The notes under the pieces: generated by a model
Seen by the model: only the letters and a program-made list of their open reading frames with translations
What the model was told of the DNA's origin: nothing
The model's database searches: none
Shown: one piece after another, positions 42,809-52,285 of the stretch
Layout: every line of letters begins with the position of its first letter
How positions within the stretch are numbered: position 1 is the stretch's first letter
Translations under genes and position numbers: made by a program
Assembly: GCA_002412545.1 (NCBI GenBank)
Contig: DHVG01000013.1
Span: 157,847 to 221,846 of the forward strand
Direction: 5' to 3'
DNA from: Elusimicrobia bacterium UBA5214
Lineage (GTDB): Bacteria; Elusimicrobiota; UBA5214
Length of the DNA: 64,000 nucleotides

Positions 42809-44092
42809 CTAATTACTCTTTAGTTTCCAAAAACGTTTTCTCTTTTCAAGCAATTTTTCTACACCGAGAATTTCTTTTTCTTCAGGCATTTTTTCTTTAG
42901 ATTCTACAACTATTTTTTTAACCAGTGTTTCTTCTTTTGTCCTTTCAGGTAAAACTTTTTCTTTCGTTTCACTTTCTTCTTTCAATCGTGATTCAACTTT
43001 CTTTAATCCACTTTCTAAAAGATTGCGAATTTTCTCTTTTTCTTCTTTATCCTTCTCTTCCCAAATACGTAATTGTGTTTCTTTGCGGGTAAGTTCCAAT
43101 TTCAACTGATTTATTTCTTTTTCTCTGTTTAATATTTTTTCTTCATTTTCTTGACGTATTTTGTCTAACTCTTCATTAAAATTGCGTTTTTCTTCTTCCA
43201 GAAAATCAACTGATTTTAGCAACTCCTCTTCTCGTTTTATTAGCTGTTCTCTTTCTTTTCTCAATTCAAGAATTGTTTTCTCTCTTAATTCAAGCTCCCG
43301 CTGGTAACGAAAATTTTGTTCTGTATTCTTTCGTCCCAATTCTTTTAATTCTTCTTCAAGGTCAGTTTTAGCCTTAATAATTTCTTCTTCCCGACGTGTA
43401 TATTGTGCAGTTAATTCTTCTTCTTGTCGAAGGCTGACTGCTTTTAATTCATTAATTTCTTTTTCTTTAGCCGCAAGAGTAATCTCAAAATTCGTTTTTT
43501 CTTTTTCTAATTCTTCTTCTAATTTTTTTATCTCCACTTCAATTTTGCTCCGAAATGCCACTTCTCTTTTTCTTTCTTCTTCTTCAAATTTACTTTTCAA
43601 TTGCACTTCCTGTTGAGTAAGTCCTGTTTCTAACCCATCTTTTTCCTGCCGTAAAGAAAAAATTTTTTCTTCCAATAATTTTTTTTCTTCTTGAAACTTT
43701 TTTTCTAAATTTTTCAATTGTTCTTTTGTTTCTCTCTCTTTTAACCAAAAATCTTCACGTTTCTGGCGTAATTCTTCCCTTAAAGAAGATAACTCATCTT
43801 CTTTTTTATCAAGTTCTTCCCGCCAAATTTTTTCTCTTCTATTTATTTCTTCTTCGAATTCTTTTGCCGGTTTTGACAACTCATCTTTTATTCTGGTGAT
43901 TTCCTTCTCTTTATTTTCTCGCTCTAAAAGAAATTCTTGTTCTTTCTGTGCCAGACGTTGATTAAGAACGGCAATTTCACGTTCTTTTTCAGTTAGTTTT
44001 TCTTGAAAAAATATTCTTTCTTGTTCTACTTTTTCTTCTAATTTGTGAAAAATTCCTTCCCAAGTAGTTGCCATACTACTTTCGTCTGTCAT
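42809..44092 (-). CDS. Long coiled-coil protein
   Basis: 427 residues, of which about 15-385 are almost unbroken heptads rich in Glu, Lys, Arg and Leu (for example REIAVLNQRLAQKEQEFLLE). There is no signal peptide or membrane helix, so it is probably a cytoplasmic rod about 50 nm long. AGGAGG precedes the ATG. It follows the REC-propeller fusion and a kinase with its own N-terminal coiled coil, which hints at a scaffold role in this signalling block. Function not recognised. Confidence 0.85.
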   Translation of the reverse strand: MTDESSMATTWEGIFHKLEEKVEQERIFFQEKLTEKEREIAVLNQRLAQKEQEFLLERENKEKEITRIKDELSKPAKEFEEEINRREKIWREELDKKEDELSSLREELRQKREDFWLKERETKEQLKNLEKKFQEEKKLLEEKIFSLRQEKDGLETGLTQQEVQLKSKFEEEERKREVAFRSKIEVEIKKLEEELEKEKTNFEITLAAKEKEINELKAVSLRQEEELTAQYTRREEEIIKAKTDLEEELKELGRKNTEQNFRYQRELELREKTILELRKEREQLIKREEELLKSVDFLEEEKRNFNEELDKIRQENEEKILNREKEINQLKLELTRKETQLRIWEEKDKEEKEKIRNLLESGLKKVESRLKEESETKEKVLPERTKEETLVKKIVVESKEKMPEEKEILGVEKLLEKRKRFWKLKSN

Positions 44093-44174
44093 TTTTATTC
44101 CTCCTTAAATACCTTTATAAAGTATATCCATTTATATCTCAAGATCAAGATTTAATTCAACAGGTCAAAAAATT

Positions 44175-45344
44175 TTAGTGCGTGAACTTCATTGTTTTAA
44201 TGTTATATTGATATATTTTCCCTGTATCTTCTGAGACAGTCCAAAGATATTTACTACCACCAGTCATACCCGTCAACTTTGTTTGCTGATGTGCTTCAGG
44301 CGTAGAAAAACCAACAATGGTTAATTTATTATCTAATTCGTGTTTATAAATTTTATTCGTTTCGCTATCTGCAGTCCAGAGACCTTTACCATCGGAAAAA
44401 ATCCCTATCGGACTGGGTCCTGGACTATCGTAAACAGTAATTACCGATAAGCGTTCATCAAGTTTATGTTTATAAATTCTATCTTCAGTGGCATCAACAG
44501 ACCAAAGATTAATCCCATCCCAATAAAGTCCAGAAGGATTTGTGCCCGGACTATCATAACTATCAACAATAGAAAGTGTGGTGTCAAGATTATGGCGGTA
44601 TATCTTCCTTGTCCAAGGGTCACAAGTCCAAAGACAATTATCTCCCCAACTTAATCCAGTTGGATGTAAGGTAGGAAAATAATAACTTCCTCCTACCGTA
44701 AAAGAATTATCCAATTTATGTTTGTAAATAGTTTGGGTAAACCAACTGCTAACCCAGAGATTTTCACCATCAAAAGTTAATGCCGTCGGATGAGAATAAG
44801 GAACAGAAAAAACAGATGGGGTGCTACTTTTAGGAAATACTATCTTCAGAATGACAAAAACAATCACTCCAATAAGAACTAAACCCAATCCAGCAGGGAT
44901 TAATAATTTCGACCATCCTACCGGTTTCCTTGCCGGAAGGACTATTTCTTCCCGTACCGGGACCGGTTTTACCCGTTCAGCAATTTGCTGAGTAAGAACA
45001 TTCTTTACTACTTTTAAAACTTCTTCATTTTTAAAGGGTTTAGAGATATAATCACTCGCACCTTGTTTTACTGTTTGCACAGCAGTTTCTACATCGCCAA
45101 AACCACTACACATTACAATTGGTATTTCCGGGTATATCTTTTTTATTTCTTTAAGCAACTCGGGACCATCCATGTCCGGTAAACGGATATCCAAAAGAAC
45201 AACATCGGGATGAATCTTTCTGACTATCTCTAAACCCATTTGCGCATTTTCTGCGGTATGAACTGTATAACCGGCCGATTCCAAAATTCGTGAAATAACC
45301 AAAAGCATCCCTGGTTCATCATCAACAGTTAAAATCGTAGGCAT
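44175..45344 (-). CDS. Receiver domain fused through a membrane helix to a five-repeat beta-propeller-like domain
   Basis: 389 residues. Residues 1-120 are a receiver: VDDEP, phospho-acceptor Asp52 in LLDIRLPD, Lys102 in ISKPF. A single transmembrane helix spans about 145-170. Residues 178-389 contain five repeats of about 42 residues with the core G-L-W-x-D...IYKH-x-LD, such as DGINLWSVDATEDRIYKHKL, resembling YVTN/NHL-type propeller blades. If the N-terminus is cytoplasmic, the propeller faces the periplasm. A strong GGAGG precedes the ATG. Output unknown. Confidence 0.85.
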   Translation of the reverse strand: MPTILTVDDEPGMLLVISRILESAGYTVHTAENAQMGLEIVRKIHPDVVLLDIRLPDMDGPELLKEIKKIYPEIPIVMCSGFGDVETAVQTVKQGASDYISKPFKNEEVLKVVKNVLTQQIAERVKPVPVREEIVLPARKPVGWSKLLIPAGLGLVLIGVIVFVILKIVFPKSSTPSVFSVPYSHPTALTFDGENLWVSSWFTQTIYKHKLDNSFTVGGSYYFPTLHPTGLSWGDNCLWTCDPWTRKIYRHNLDTTLSIVDSYDSPGTNPSGLYWDGINLWSVDATEDRIYKHKLDERLSVITVYDSPGPSPIGIFSDGKGLWTADSETNKIYKHELDNKLTIVGFSTPEAHQQTKLTGMTGGSKYLWTVSEDTGKIYQYNIKTMKFTH

Positions 45345-45371
45345 TTATAACCTCCGAAAAAACTAACATTT

Positions 45372-46682
45372 CTATTCTATTACCGATGGCAGATTTATAA
45401 TTACTGTTGTCCCTTTATCTTTAATACTTTCAATTTTAATCAATCCATGATGTAAATCAACAATCCTTCGTGTTTTTGATAAACCTAAACCTTTAGCACC
45501 TTTTTTTGTGGTAAAGAAAGATTGGTAAAGTTTACCAATTTGATGGTCAGGTATACCTATACCAGTATCAACAATTTTGATTGTTACTTCTTTCTTTGCT
45601 TCATCAGGGTCAGTTTCTACCGTGAGTGTACCACCAGTAGGCATTGCTTCTATTGCATTTATAAAAATATTTAATAACCCTTCTTCAAAGAGGTGAGTAT
45701 CAATTTCTACTTTTGGTAATTGGGTTTGTAAATTTCTTACAATTTGAATATTCTGTTCTTTACATTTTGGCTCAATTTCATTCAAAAGGCGCTCCAAAAG
45801 TGGATTAATCGGTAAAGGTTGTAAAACCATTTCCGGAATGTAAGTCAACTTAACAAAATCTTCAATCTGGGTAATCAGTTCATCTATAGTTTTGACTACA
45901 TCTTCTAAACTTTGTTTTAGTCCACCTCTGATTCCTGGGTCACTTAAGACAAGTTGGACTAAACCACTAATGATACCTACTGAATTACGCAGACGGTGTG
46001 CAAAACCACGAGCTATTTCTTCGGTAGTAAAAAGATGTGCCTGCTCGTGAATAATTAAAGTCTGTTCATATTCTTTTTTTAATTGATAGTCAATTTTTTT
46101 TATTTCTTCATTTAATTTATCCTGCCAGATTTTTTCTGCCTCGAAAATACGTTTTTCTAATTTTTCTTTTTCTTCTTCCCATTTTCTTTTTTCTTGGATT
46201 CTTTCACTTTCAATTTTTTCCAATTCACGTTCTAAATCTTTTTTCTTTTCTAACAATTCCAAATCTGCCGGATACCCGCGAGTCACTGGATAAGGTCCGG
46301 CAGGTTGCTCAAGACGAAGTTCTTCTTCTCTAATTTTCAGAGCTAATTTGGATTCCGCATCTTTAGTTTTAAGTTTCTCTTCCCAAAGTTGTCTCTGCTG
46401 ATTAATTTCACTGGTTAACTGTTCTATCCGCCATTCTAACTCTTTAATTCTTATCCGATGTTGTTCAATTTGTCCACTAAGGATTGCTTTTTCACTTCTC
46501 TCCCTTTCTAACCTTTTTTCCCAGAGCATTCGCTCTTCCACAAGACGCATACGCCAATAATCACGAAAAGAAGGAATAGTGTATACCATTTCTTCCGTAG
46601 GAACGGTCCGCATGGTCTTCTCTGCTTCTGAAAGTCTATTTTCTAATTGCACTAATTTAGATTCCAAATCTTCCCAAGCCAT
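45372..46682 (-). CDS. Soluble coiled-coil sensor histidine kinase
   Basis: About 436 residues from the ATG at 46682 (AGAGAAAGAG upstream); an earlier TTG reads repeat DNA. Residues 1-200 are coiled coil. Then comes the H-box ARGFAHRLRNSVGIISGLVQ, and the ATPase boxes NIFINAIEAMPTGG (N), IVDTGIGIP (G1), FFTTKKGAKGLGLSKTRRIV (F/G2). No membrane helix or PAS domain is present, so the signal is cytoplasmic. It sits 27 bp upstream of the REC-propeller gene, its most likely partner. Confidence 0.92.
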   Translation of the reverse strand: MAWEDLESKLVQLENRLSEAEKTMRTVPTEEMVYTIPSFRDYWRMRLVEERMLWEKRLERERSEKAILSGQIEQHRIRIKELEWRIEQLTSEINQQRQLWEEKLKTKDAESKLALKIREEELRLEQPAGPYPVTRGYPADLELLEKKKDLERELEKIESERIQEKRKWEEEKEKLEKRIFEAEKIWQDKLNEEIKKIDYQLKKEYEQTLIIHEQAHLFTTEEIARGFAHRLRNSVGIISGLVQLVLSDPGIRGGLKQSLEDVVKTIDELITQIEDFVKLTYIPEMVLQPLPINPLLERLLNEIEPKCKEQNIQIVRNLQTQLPKVEIDTHLFEEGLLNIFINAIEAMPTGGTLTVETDPDEAKKEVTIKIVDTGIGIPDHQIGKLYQSFFTTKKGAKGLGLSKTRRIVDLHHGLIKIESIKDKGTTVIINLPSVIE

Positions 46683-46683
46683 C

Positions 46684-46799
46684 TCTTTCTCTAGATACGA
46701 TTCAAACAAATTAATGCGAACACATACAGATTAAGTCCTTATCTGTCTATATTACCTTTATCATCTGTCTGAATCCGTGTCTTCAATCCGTCTGCATCG
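46684..46799. repeat. GACGGATTG/CAGACAGAT-type intergenic repeats
   Basis: On the minus strand, units such as GATGCAGACGGATTGAAG, ACGGATTCAGACAGAT and GACAGATAAGG fill the gap between the PorV-like gene and the kinase, reaching to within a few bases of the kinase ATG. Confidence 0.8.
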
Positions 46800-48092
46800 T
46801 TACGGTATTATGAGTATCTGTCCGGGTTTGACTACACCCCGTTCAATTTTATCTTTATTTGCATTATAGATATCAACCCATCTTTTTTCCTCACCGTAAT
46901 ATTTTACTGCAATTGACTGTAAGGTTTCACCTTCTAAAACTTTATGTGTCCGCATAGTTGGTGGTTGTGGAACTACCCCCGGTAACGGTGGTCTCCCCGG
47001 TGGAGTAATTCCCGGTGTTACCGCTGGTGGTGCTACCCTTTCTTTTTTCAATTTTTCTAACTCATTCTTAGTTCTTGAAAGTTCTTCTTCAGTTTCTTTA
47101 AATTTTTTTTCCAAATCTTTAGTTTTCTTTTTCAGATAGAATGGGTCTTCAGACGGTCCTTCAAGAAGTGATCCAAAACGAAAAGATAAACTAAACTGAT
47201 GAGACCCAAGTATATCAGTTATTCCCGAAAGCGGATAGACAAAGGCATAATCAAATCGTAGTAAAGGTATATTATAACTTAATCCAAAAGTAAGATTACT
47301 AAAACTTCTTGTCCCCATCCCCCAACCGGCACGGACAGCGAATGACTTTGCAAACAACCAGTACTCAAGACCATTGTAGATTTTTATTTCACCACCCCAA
47401 TAACTACCTTCTAAAGCAGTATTCAACACCGGGCTGCGATAACTAATCCCGGTTTTTATTCCTAAAGGAATAACACTTTTGTCTTTCAGTCCTATGTCCG
47501 GCTGAAGAATATCAGAAAATAATAATCCTACAGTAAAATATCGGCTTAACTGATAAAGTCCACCTAAATCAGCACTGAGTACCGTTTTTGAGTAACTCTT
47601 AGCAAAAACATTGTCTTTTATTGTATATTCATCACGACCATAATTTTTATTTAGTAATTTTAAGTTTATTCCTAAATTTAAAGGTCCAGGAATTTGTTTT
47701 ATTTCTTCAACTTCACGAGCATAAGAAAAAATGAAAGTATTCTCCGAATAAACACCGGAAAGATGAAAATTCATCCAACCTAAACCAAAACTACCATATT
47801 TTTTCGCTAACGGGTGCGCATAACCGAGAAAACTTTTCCCCAAATTACTCCCATCATCTAAACCAAAGTAGAGTCTACCGTAACTGCTGGCGGTTTCTTT
47901 TTGTCTTAAGGCAGTCAACCCGGCAGGATTATAATAAATACTGTAAACATCATCAGCTACAGTAATGAATGCATTACCCATCCCTACTGCTCTCGCTCCA
48001 ACACCGATATCCTCAAAACTTGCGTAGCAAGTTGATAGTTGATAGTTGATAGTTGATAGTAAAGCGAAAACAAAAAGTATTTTTCGGCTCAT
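46800..48092 (-). CDS. PorV/PorQ-like outer-membrane barrel with coiled coil and C-terminal LysM
   Basis: 430 residues. A signal peptide (to about residue 25) is followed by ARAVGMGNAFITVADDVYSI and YYNPAGLTALRQ, the FadL/PorV-family start, and by alternating barrel strands to about 325. Then come a short coiled coil (330-362), a Pro-rich linker, and a LysM domain (THKVLEGETLQSIAVKYYGE to PGQILIIP) that binds peptidoglycan. PorV is the outer-membrane shuttle of type IX secretion. Part of the signal peptide, STINYQLST, is repeat-encoded. The ATGA overlap ties it to the surface protein. Confidence 0.85.
   Translation of the reverse strand: MSRKILFVFALLSTINYQLSTCYASFEDIGVGARAVGMGNAFITVADDVYSIYYNPAGLTALRQKETASSYGRLYFGLDDGSNLGKSFLGYAHPLAKKYGSFGLGWMNFHLSGVYSENTFIFSYAREVEEIKQIPGPLNLGINLKLLNKNYGRDEYTIKDNVFAKSYSKTVLSADLGGLYQLSRYFTVGLLFSDILQPDIGLKDKSVIPLGIKTGISYRSPVLNTALEGSYWGGEIKIYNGLEYWLFAKSFAVRAGWGMGTRSFSNLTFGLSYNIPLLRFDYAFVYPLSGITDILGSHQFSLSFRFGSLLEGPSEDPFYLKKKTKDLEKKFKETEEELSRTKNELEKLKKERVAPPAVTPGITPPGRPPLPGVVPQPPTMRTHKVLEGETLQSIAVKYYGEEKRWVDIYNANKDKIERGVVKPGQILIIP
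48031..48060. repeat. Tandem repeat in the PorV-like signal peptide (unit GTTGATA)
   Basis: Four perfect copies of GTTGATA encode STINYQLST inside the hydrophobic/cleavage part of the signal peptide. Confidence 0.9.
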
Positions 48093-51000
48093 TTGGCTAA
48101 AACCACTGTCCCGTTATAAACTTTCCCGTCACCTGATTTTATCTGGTAAATATAAACACCTTCCCGACAGACATTTCCATCTTCATCTTTTCCATCCCAA
48201 GAAACTTTCTTTTCTACTAAATCAACTTTCATTTCAGCAACTTTACTTCCACCAATATCGTAAACTTCACCCCAGACAGTAATGTTTGCCGGATTATCAT
48301 AAGTAAATTCAATCGTATCATATGCTCCATCATTGTTCGGAGTAATTATTCTTTGCTGACTACGCTGGATTTTAAATTCACTTGCGGATAAAACTTGCTG
48401 AATTACATAACGACCAATATTTTTTGTCTTCACATTGATAATCTGGTTATTAGAATCAACATCGGAAGGTACATAAACATACTCTACTCCATTATGCCAG
48501 AAAACACCTAAATCTTTTTTGGAAAAACTAATAGCCGGTGCTCCACTAAAGGGCCAAGTATAACTAAATTTCACTTCTACCGTTGCGGGGAAAACAATAC
48601 TCACTGGTTGTTTGCTTTCATCATCAATTCGGTAAGATTTAAGTTCGTATATCACTCCTTTGATGTTTTCGGCACTTGTCTCAAGAATTTCTATTTTTAG
48701 GTCTTTACCTGAAGTATTACCAGTTGAATAAAGCACTGAACTGGCTTCTTTAGGTATAATGAGAGTCACCGTTGTTGTCCCGGTAGAAAAAAAGACAATA
48801 TTTTCCTTCTCACTGGAATCAATAATAATTGAATCTGCACTTTCAATTCCCGACGAATCTATAGCACGCATAAGATAAAAGTAAATTTTATCACCAATCT
48901 CGTCTCTATAGGAATTATCCACATAATGGGAAACTTCTCGGTAGGATAAAGTTTGCCCAACTGTTTCCATATCTGTAGAACGATAAATCCGGTATCCTTT
49001 CTGGTCAGTATATGGAGTTCCATCTTCATTTTGCGAAACTAATTCCCAAGAAAGGTCAAAAAATGTTCTCGGTGGTTCACTAATTATTGTTCCTTTGAAT
49101 CCGGTCGGTGCTTTCGGACGAGTTAAAAGTGGAATAAAAAAGTGCCAGATTGGTGATTCTCTTATACATCCATCGGGTTTTCCTTCCATAGCCGCCTTAT
49201 CAAGAGCAACCACTCGCCAATAGTAAGTAGCATCTTCGGTCAAGGGTGAACCCGTAGTAACCGTATAGTTTGATACTGATAAATTAGCAACTTCCGTGGA
49301 CTTAGTCAATGTCGGGTCAATTCGTGAGTAGCGTAGTTTGTATTTTATACTATCTCCCGGGTCAGGGTCAATTGCATCTTCCCAATCAAAAGTAGGTGTC
49401 TTGTTATTCACTAACGCGCCACTACTTGGTGAAACGAGATTAAACACCAACGGTAGTTCATTAGATACATTTATAGAGAAAGTTCGTTTACTATTTGACT
49501 CTCGTTTTCCACTCCCTGAAGGTAAACGACTGTTATCATAAGCTTCTACATACCAATAATAAGGTGTATTCTCCTGTAGGTTCGGAAGAGCAGGAGAGGA
49601 AAGACCGGAAATAGCTGGGAAAGAAGAATAGGAAGTCATAAAATTTGTGCTGGAAAGCCACAATGTGTAACTAACTTTATCACCTAACTTATGAGTTTCT
49701 TCAATATCACTGGATTTGCTCCATTTGAATGTCGGTTGATAAGTATTCATTATCCAAGTATTAGTCGGTTCGGTTAAATCAAATGCACCGGGAGGAGAAT
49801 TTACTCTGTTTATCCAGAAAGTCCACGGACCGGTTGAGCGTGATAGTCCTGCTTGGTCATGCGCTATTACTTTCCAATTATAAGACGTATCCTCCGCTAA
49901 AAGACTAACTGGAAAAGTATAATAGTTATTTGAAGTGAACACTTGAGTAGAAGAAATCTTTCCATAAGGTACGGTCTCACCTGTCCGCCAGCTAAGGTCA
50001 AGTTCATAGGAAGCAACATCATCATCAGGGTCAGGGTCACCTTTTGCTTCCCAGAAAAAAGTTGTCGTATCTCCACTCAAAACTACAGTATTTACACCTG
50101 CTTGAAATTTATTGTCCACTGGTGAAACTAAACTGAAAGGACGAGGTGGTTCGTTGGCTGAATCTACCCGGAATGTTCCGGTTAATGTTGAGATTACTTC
50201 GGAACCTCGCTTTTTGTATACACCGGGAACTGGATAGTCCCAATAATCCAAAGCATATACTCTCCACCAGTAAGTAGCATTTTCTACTAAACTACGATTT
50301 ACTGGAACAGTTAAATAATTAACTTTCAAACCAGTAGAAGATTCATAAGTCACAAAATTTGTGCTTGACCAGCGGACTTCATATTCAATTCTATCCCAAG
50401 GGTCAGAATCAGTTGTTCCTGACCATTCAAGTTTCGGTGTCCTTGTGCGAGCAATAACACTACCGGTCGGAGTAAGTAAATCAAAAGAACTCGGTGGACT
50501 GTTTTCCTTATCTACCCGGAAGATTGCGGTGGCACTTTGTCTTAAGTCACCTTCTAAATCAAATACTTTCACATACCACCAGTAGGTAGTATCATCAATT
50601 AACGCAGGGGTTACCGCATAACTGCCCGCGACTAAACCCGCAGAGGATTGGGAAACAGCAAAATTGTTGCTGGAATAAACAAGGGTATAGGAAGAAATAG
50701 CATCACCATAAATCTGGTCCGGGTCAGTAGCAGTAACCCAAGTAAAAGTCGGTTGATAGTTTTCAACAATTACATTACCAGTAGGAGTAGAAAGTTGAAA
50801 TCGGTCAGGTGGAGAATTAAACGGTGTAGTGGACAATGAAACTCGCCCTGACCAATTCCCTGCTTGGTCAGCAATTTTGATTCCAAACCAGTAGTTTACA
50901 TTATTAGTCAAATAAGAAATTGTTTTGCTTTCATCCTGGTTTAGAACAGTACTTGTCGACCATTTAATATCAGTTGTTGAATTCCAATCAACAATAGGTT

Positions 51001-51508
51001 CGGAACTTGTTGAATACATTATCCAGTATTGTCCGTTATCAATAGATTCAGGGGCACGCCAGTATAGTTTTACTGCCCGCCATAAAGCCATAGCTGAAAA
51101 AGTCAACACTGAATCTGGCGGGTTCATATCAATTTTCACCGAAAAAGTTGAACTCCAACCACTAAAGGAATCCGCAGTTCCACTGTCAGTCGAAACTCGC
51201 CAGTAGAAAATATTCTGGTTAAGGGAAGTTATTGTCGCAAAAAAAGTTGTCGGAGCAAGAGTTACTGTACTAATGTAGAGGTTATTTGAAACTCCCGTTG
51301 AAGTAATATTAGAAAAATTAACATCAGTGGACACTTGCAAATAATAAGTTGTTGCTCCCGAGACACCAGACCAGATAAATGTCGGATTCCCGGTATTTAT
51401 CGCTATCCCGTTTGCGGGGTCAATCGGTTGAGGTTTCCCAACCGTTCCAAAACAAACATTTACCCCACCAATAATAATTCCCAAAATTAATAACCAATTT
51501 TTTTTCAT
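48089..51508 (-). CDS. Large secreted fibronectin-type-III-like surface protein with FlgD/CHU_C-like C-terminus
   Basis: 1139 residues with a signal peptide. About seven or eight Ig/FnIII-like modules of 100-115 residues follow, most with PP-F-L-x-x-P-T-G...T-P-x-F-x-W and a later TYWWRV strand (for example ENATYWWRVYALDYWD). Modules near 690 and 800 are followed by a beta domain and a C-terminal part RIITPNNDGAYDTIEFTY...WDGKDEDGNVCREGVYIYQI, which resembles FlgD Ig and type B sorting domains. It is coupled to a PorV-like gene, so export by a type IX-like route is inferred. Confidence 0.85.
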   Translation of the reverse strand: MKKNWLLILGIIIGGVNVCFGTVGKPQPIDPANGIAINTGNPTFIWSGVSGATTYYLQVSTDVNFSNITSTGVSNNLYISTVTLAPTTFFATITSLNQNIFYWRVSTDSGTADSFSGWSSTFSVKIDMNPPDSVLTFSAMALWRAVKLYWRAPESIDNGQYWIMYSTSSEPIVDWNSTTDIKWSTSTVLNQDESKTISYLTNNVNYWFGIKIADQAGNWSGRVSLSTTPFNSPPDRFQLSTPTGNVIVENYQPTFTWVTATDPDQIYGDAISSYTLVYSSNNFAVSQSSAGLVAGSYAVTPALIDDTTYWWYVKVFDLEGDLRQSATAIFRVDKENSPPSSFDLLTPTGSVIARTRTPKLEWSGTTDSDPWDRIEYEVRWSSTNFVTYESSTGLKVNYLTVPVNRSLVENATYWWRVYALDYWDYPVPGVYKKRGSEVISTLTGTFRVDSANEPPRPFSLVSPVDNKFQAGVNTVVLSGDTTTFFWEAKGDPDPDDDVASYELDLSWRTGETVPYGKISSTQVFTSNNYYTFPVSLLAEDTSYNWKVIAHDQAGLSRSTGPWTFWINRVNSPPGAFDLTEPTNTWIMNTYQPTFKWSKSSDIEETHKLGDKVSYTLWLSSTNFMTSYSSFPAISGLSSPALPNLQENTPYYWYVEAYDNSRLPSGSGKRESNSKRTFSINVSNELPLVFNLVSPSSGALVNNKTPTFDWEDAIDPDPGDSIKYKLRYSRIDPTLTKSTEVANLSVSNYTVTTGSPLTEDATYYWRVVALDKAAMEGKPDGCIRESPIWHFFIPLLTRPKAPTGFKGTIISEPPRTFFDLSWELVSQNEDGTPYTDQKGYRIYRSTDMETVGQTLSYREVSHYVDNSYRDEIGDKIYFYLMRAIDSSGIESADSIIIDSSEKENIVFFSTGTTTVTLIIPKEASSVLYSTGNTSGKDLKIEILETSAENIKGVIYELKSYRIDDESKQPVSIVFPATVEVKFSYTWPFSGAPAISFSKKDLGVFWHNGVEYVYVPSDVDSNNQIINVKTKNIGRYVIQQVLSASEFKIQRSQQRIITPNNDGAYDTIEFTYDNPANITVWGEVYDIGGSKVAEMKVDLVEKKVSWDGKDEDGNVCREGVYIYQIKSGDGKVYNGTVVLAK

Positions 51509-51611
51509 TTTTTCTATTATATTTTTTCTGAACTTTTTCTAGAAGTTCTAAGTCAACCCCGTTAGAAAACCTGCCATCACTCTTTTCTAACAGAGTTTAC
51601 GTCCAGTATTT

Positions 51612-51818
51612 TTACTTTTTGTAATAGACATTCTCAACGGACCTTTGTAATCTGAGCATAATTCCACGTTTGTTTCTTATCTCATAGAATTCTCGGAGCA
51701 TAGTCCAAGCGGCAGAAAACCTTGCATTTACTCCGGCTTCCTACCAGAAGCGAACATCCCATTCACGATCAGCATCACAAAGGGGAACTAATCTTTCGGC
51801 TACTTTTTTCTTTTTCAT
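51612..51818 (-). pseudogene. Small gene interrupted by an in-frame amber codon
   Basis: From an ATG overlapping the cheY stop (ATGA), the frame reads MKKKKVAERLVPLCDADREW then DVRFW, TAG at codon 26 (51743-51741), and continues EAGVNARFSAAWTMLREFYE to YYKK and a TAA. Across the TAG the sequence reads like one protein of 68 residues; the family I recall has Gln (CAG) there. Other genes in the window, such as kdsA, end in TAG, so general recoding is unlikely. Probably a fresh pseudogene; a sequencing error is possible. Confidence 0.7.
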
Positions 51819-52180
51819 TGTTTCAAAATTTCTTTAATTTTTTGGTCTATCACCGCTGGGTTGTAAGGTTTAGTAACAAAACCCATTGCTCCGACAGATT
51901 TAAGTTGTTCTTCTTCACCGCTTAAGTCATGTCCAGTACTCATTAAGATGGGAATGTCTTTTATTAAAGGATGGGATTTGATTATCTTGCAGACCTCCCA
52001 TCCGTCCATTTCCGGCAATTCCGCATCAAGAAAAATTATCTCTGGTTTTTCTTTTTCAGCTAAATCAATTGCTTCCTTCCCGTTAGTAGCGGTAAGCACC
52101 TGATAGCCAAATTTTTCTAACATTGTTTTCGCAATTTTCAACATTAAATCCGAATCATCTACAAATAATATTTTAGTCAT
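51815..52180 (-). CDS. Single-domain response regulator (CheY-like)
   Basis: 121 residues, receiver only: TKILFVDDSDLMLKIAK, phospho-acceptor in IIFLDAELPEMDG, MSTGH and the Lys of FVTKPYNP. Its position directly after cheD and cheC, whose products act on CheY-P and receptors, makes it the likely output regulator of this pathway. It is followed by an overlapping small gene with a stop mutation. Confidence 0.93.
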   Translation of the reverse strand: MTKILFVDDSDLMLKIAKTMLEKFGYQVLTATNGKEAIDLAEKEKPEIIFLDAELPEMDGWEVCKIIKSHPLIKDIPILMSTGHDLSGEEEQLKSVGAMGFVTKPYNPAVIDQKIKEILKQ

Positions 52181-52184
52181 CGTT

Positions 52185-52285
52185 TCGATAATTGATTATA
52201 CTGATTTTTGAAAATATGATTACATTGATTTAGAAAATGACTTTAATCGATGTAATCTAGTTTCTAATCTGTGTAATCTGTGTTA
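52185..52285. repeat. GATTAC/CTGTGTAAT-type intergenic repeats
   Basis: The cheD-cheY gap consists of GATTATACTGATT, GATTACATTGATT, AATCTGTGTAATCTGTG and related units. No promoter is recognised. Confidence 0.85.

Noticed and set aside
51480..51535. Promoter with TATAAT just upstream of the large surface-protein gene
   Set aside because: The TATAAT lies only about ten bases from the ATG and no -35 box fits, so it would imply an almost leaderless transcript; likely chance in AT-rich DNA.
51741..51743. Genome-wide recoding of TAG as an amino acid
   Set aside because: kdsA, with a normal conserved end, terminates in TAG, so the amber codon in the small gene is better read as a mutation.
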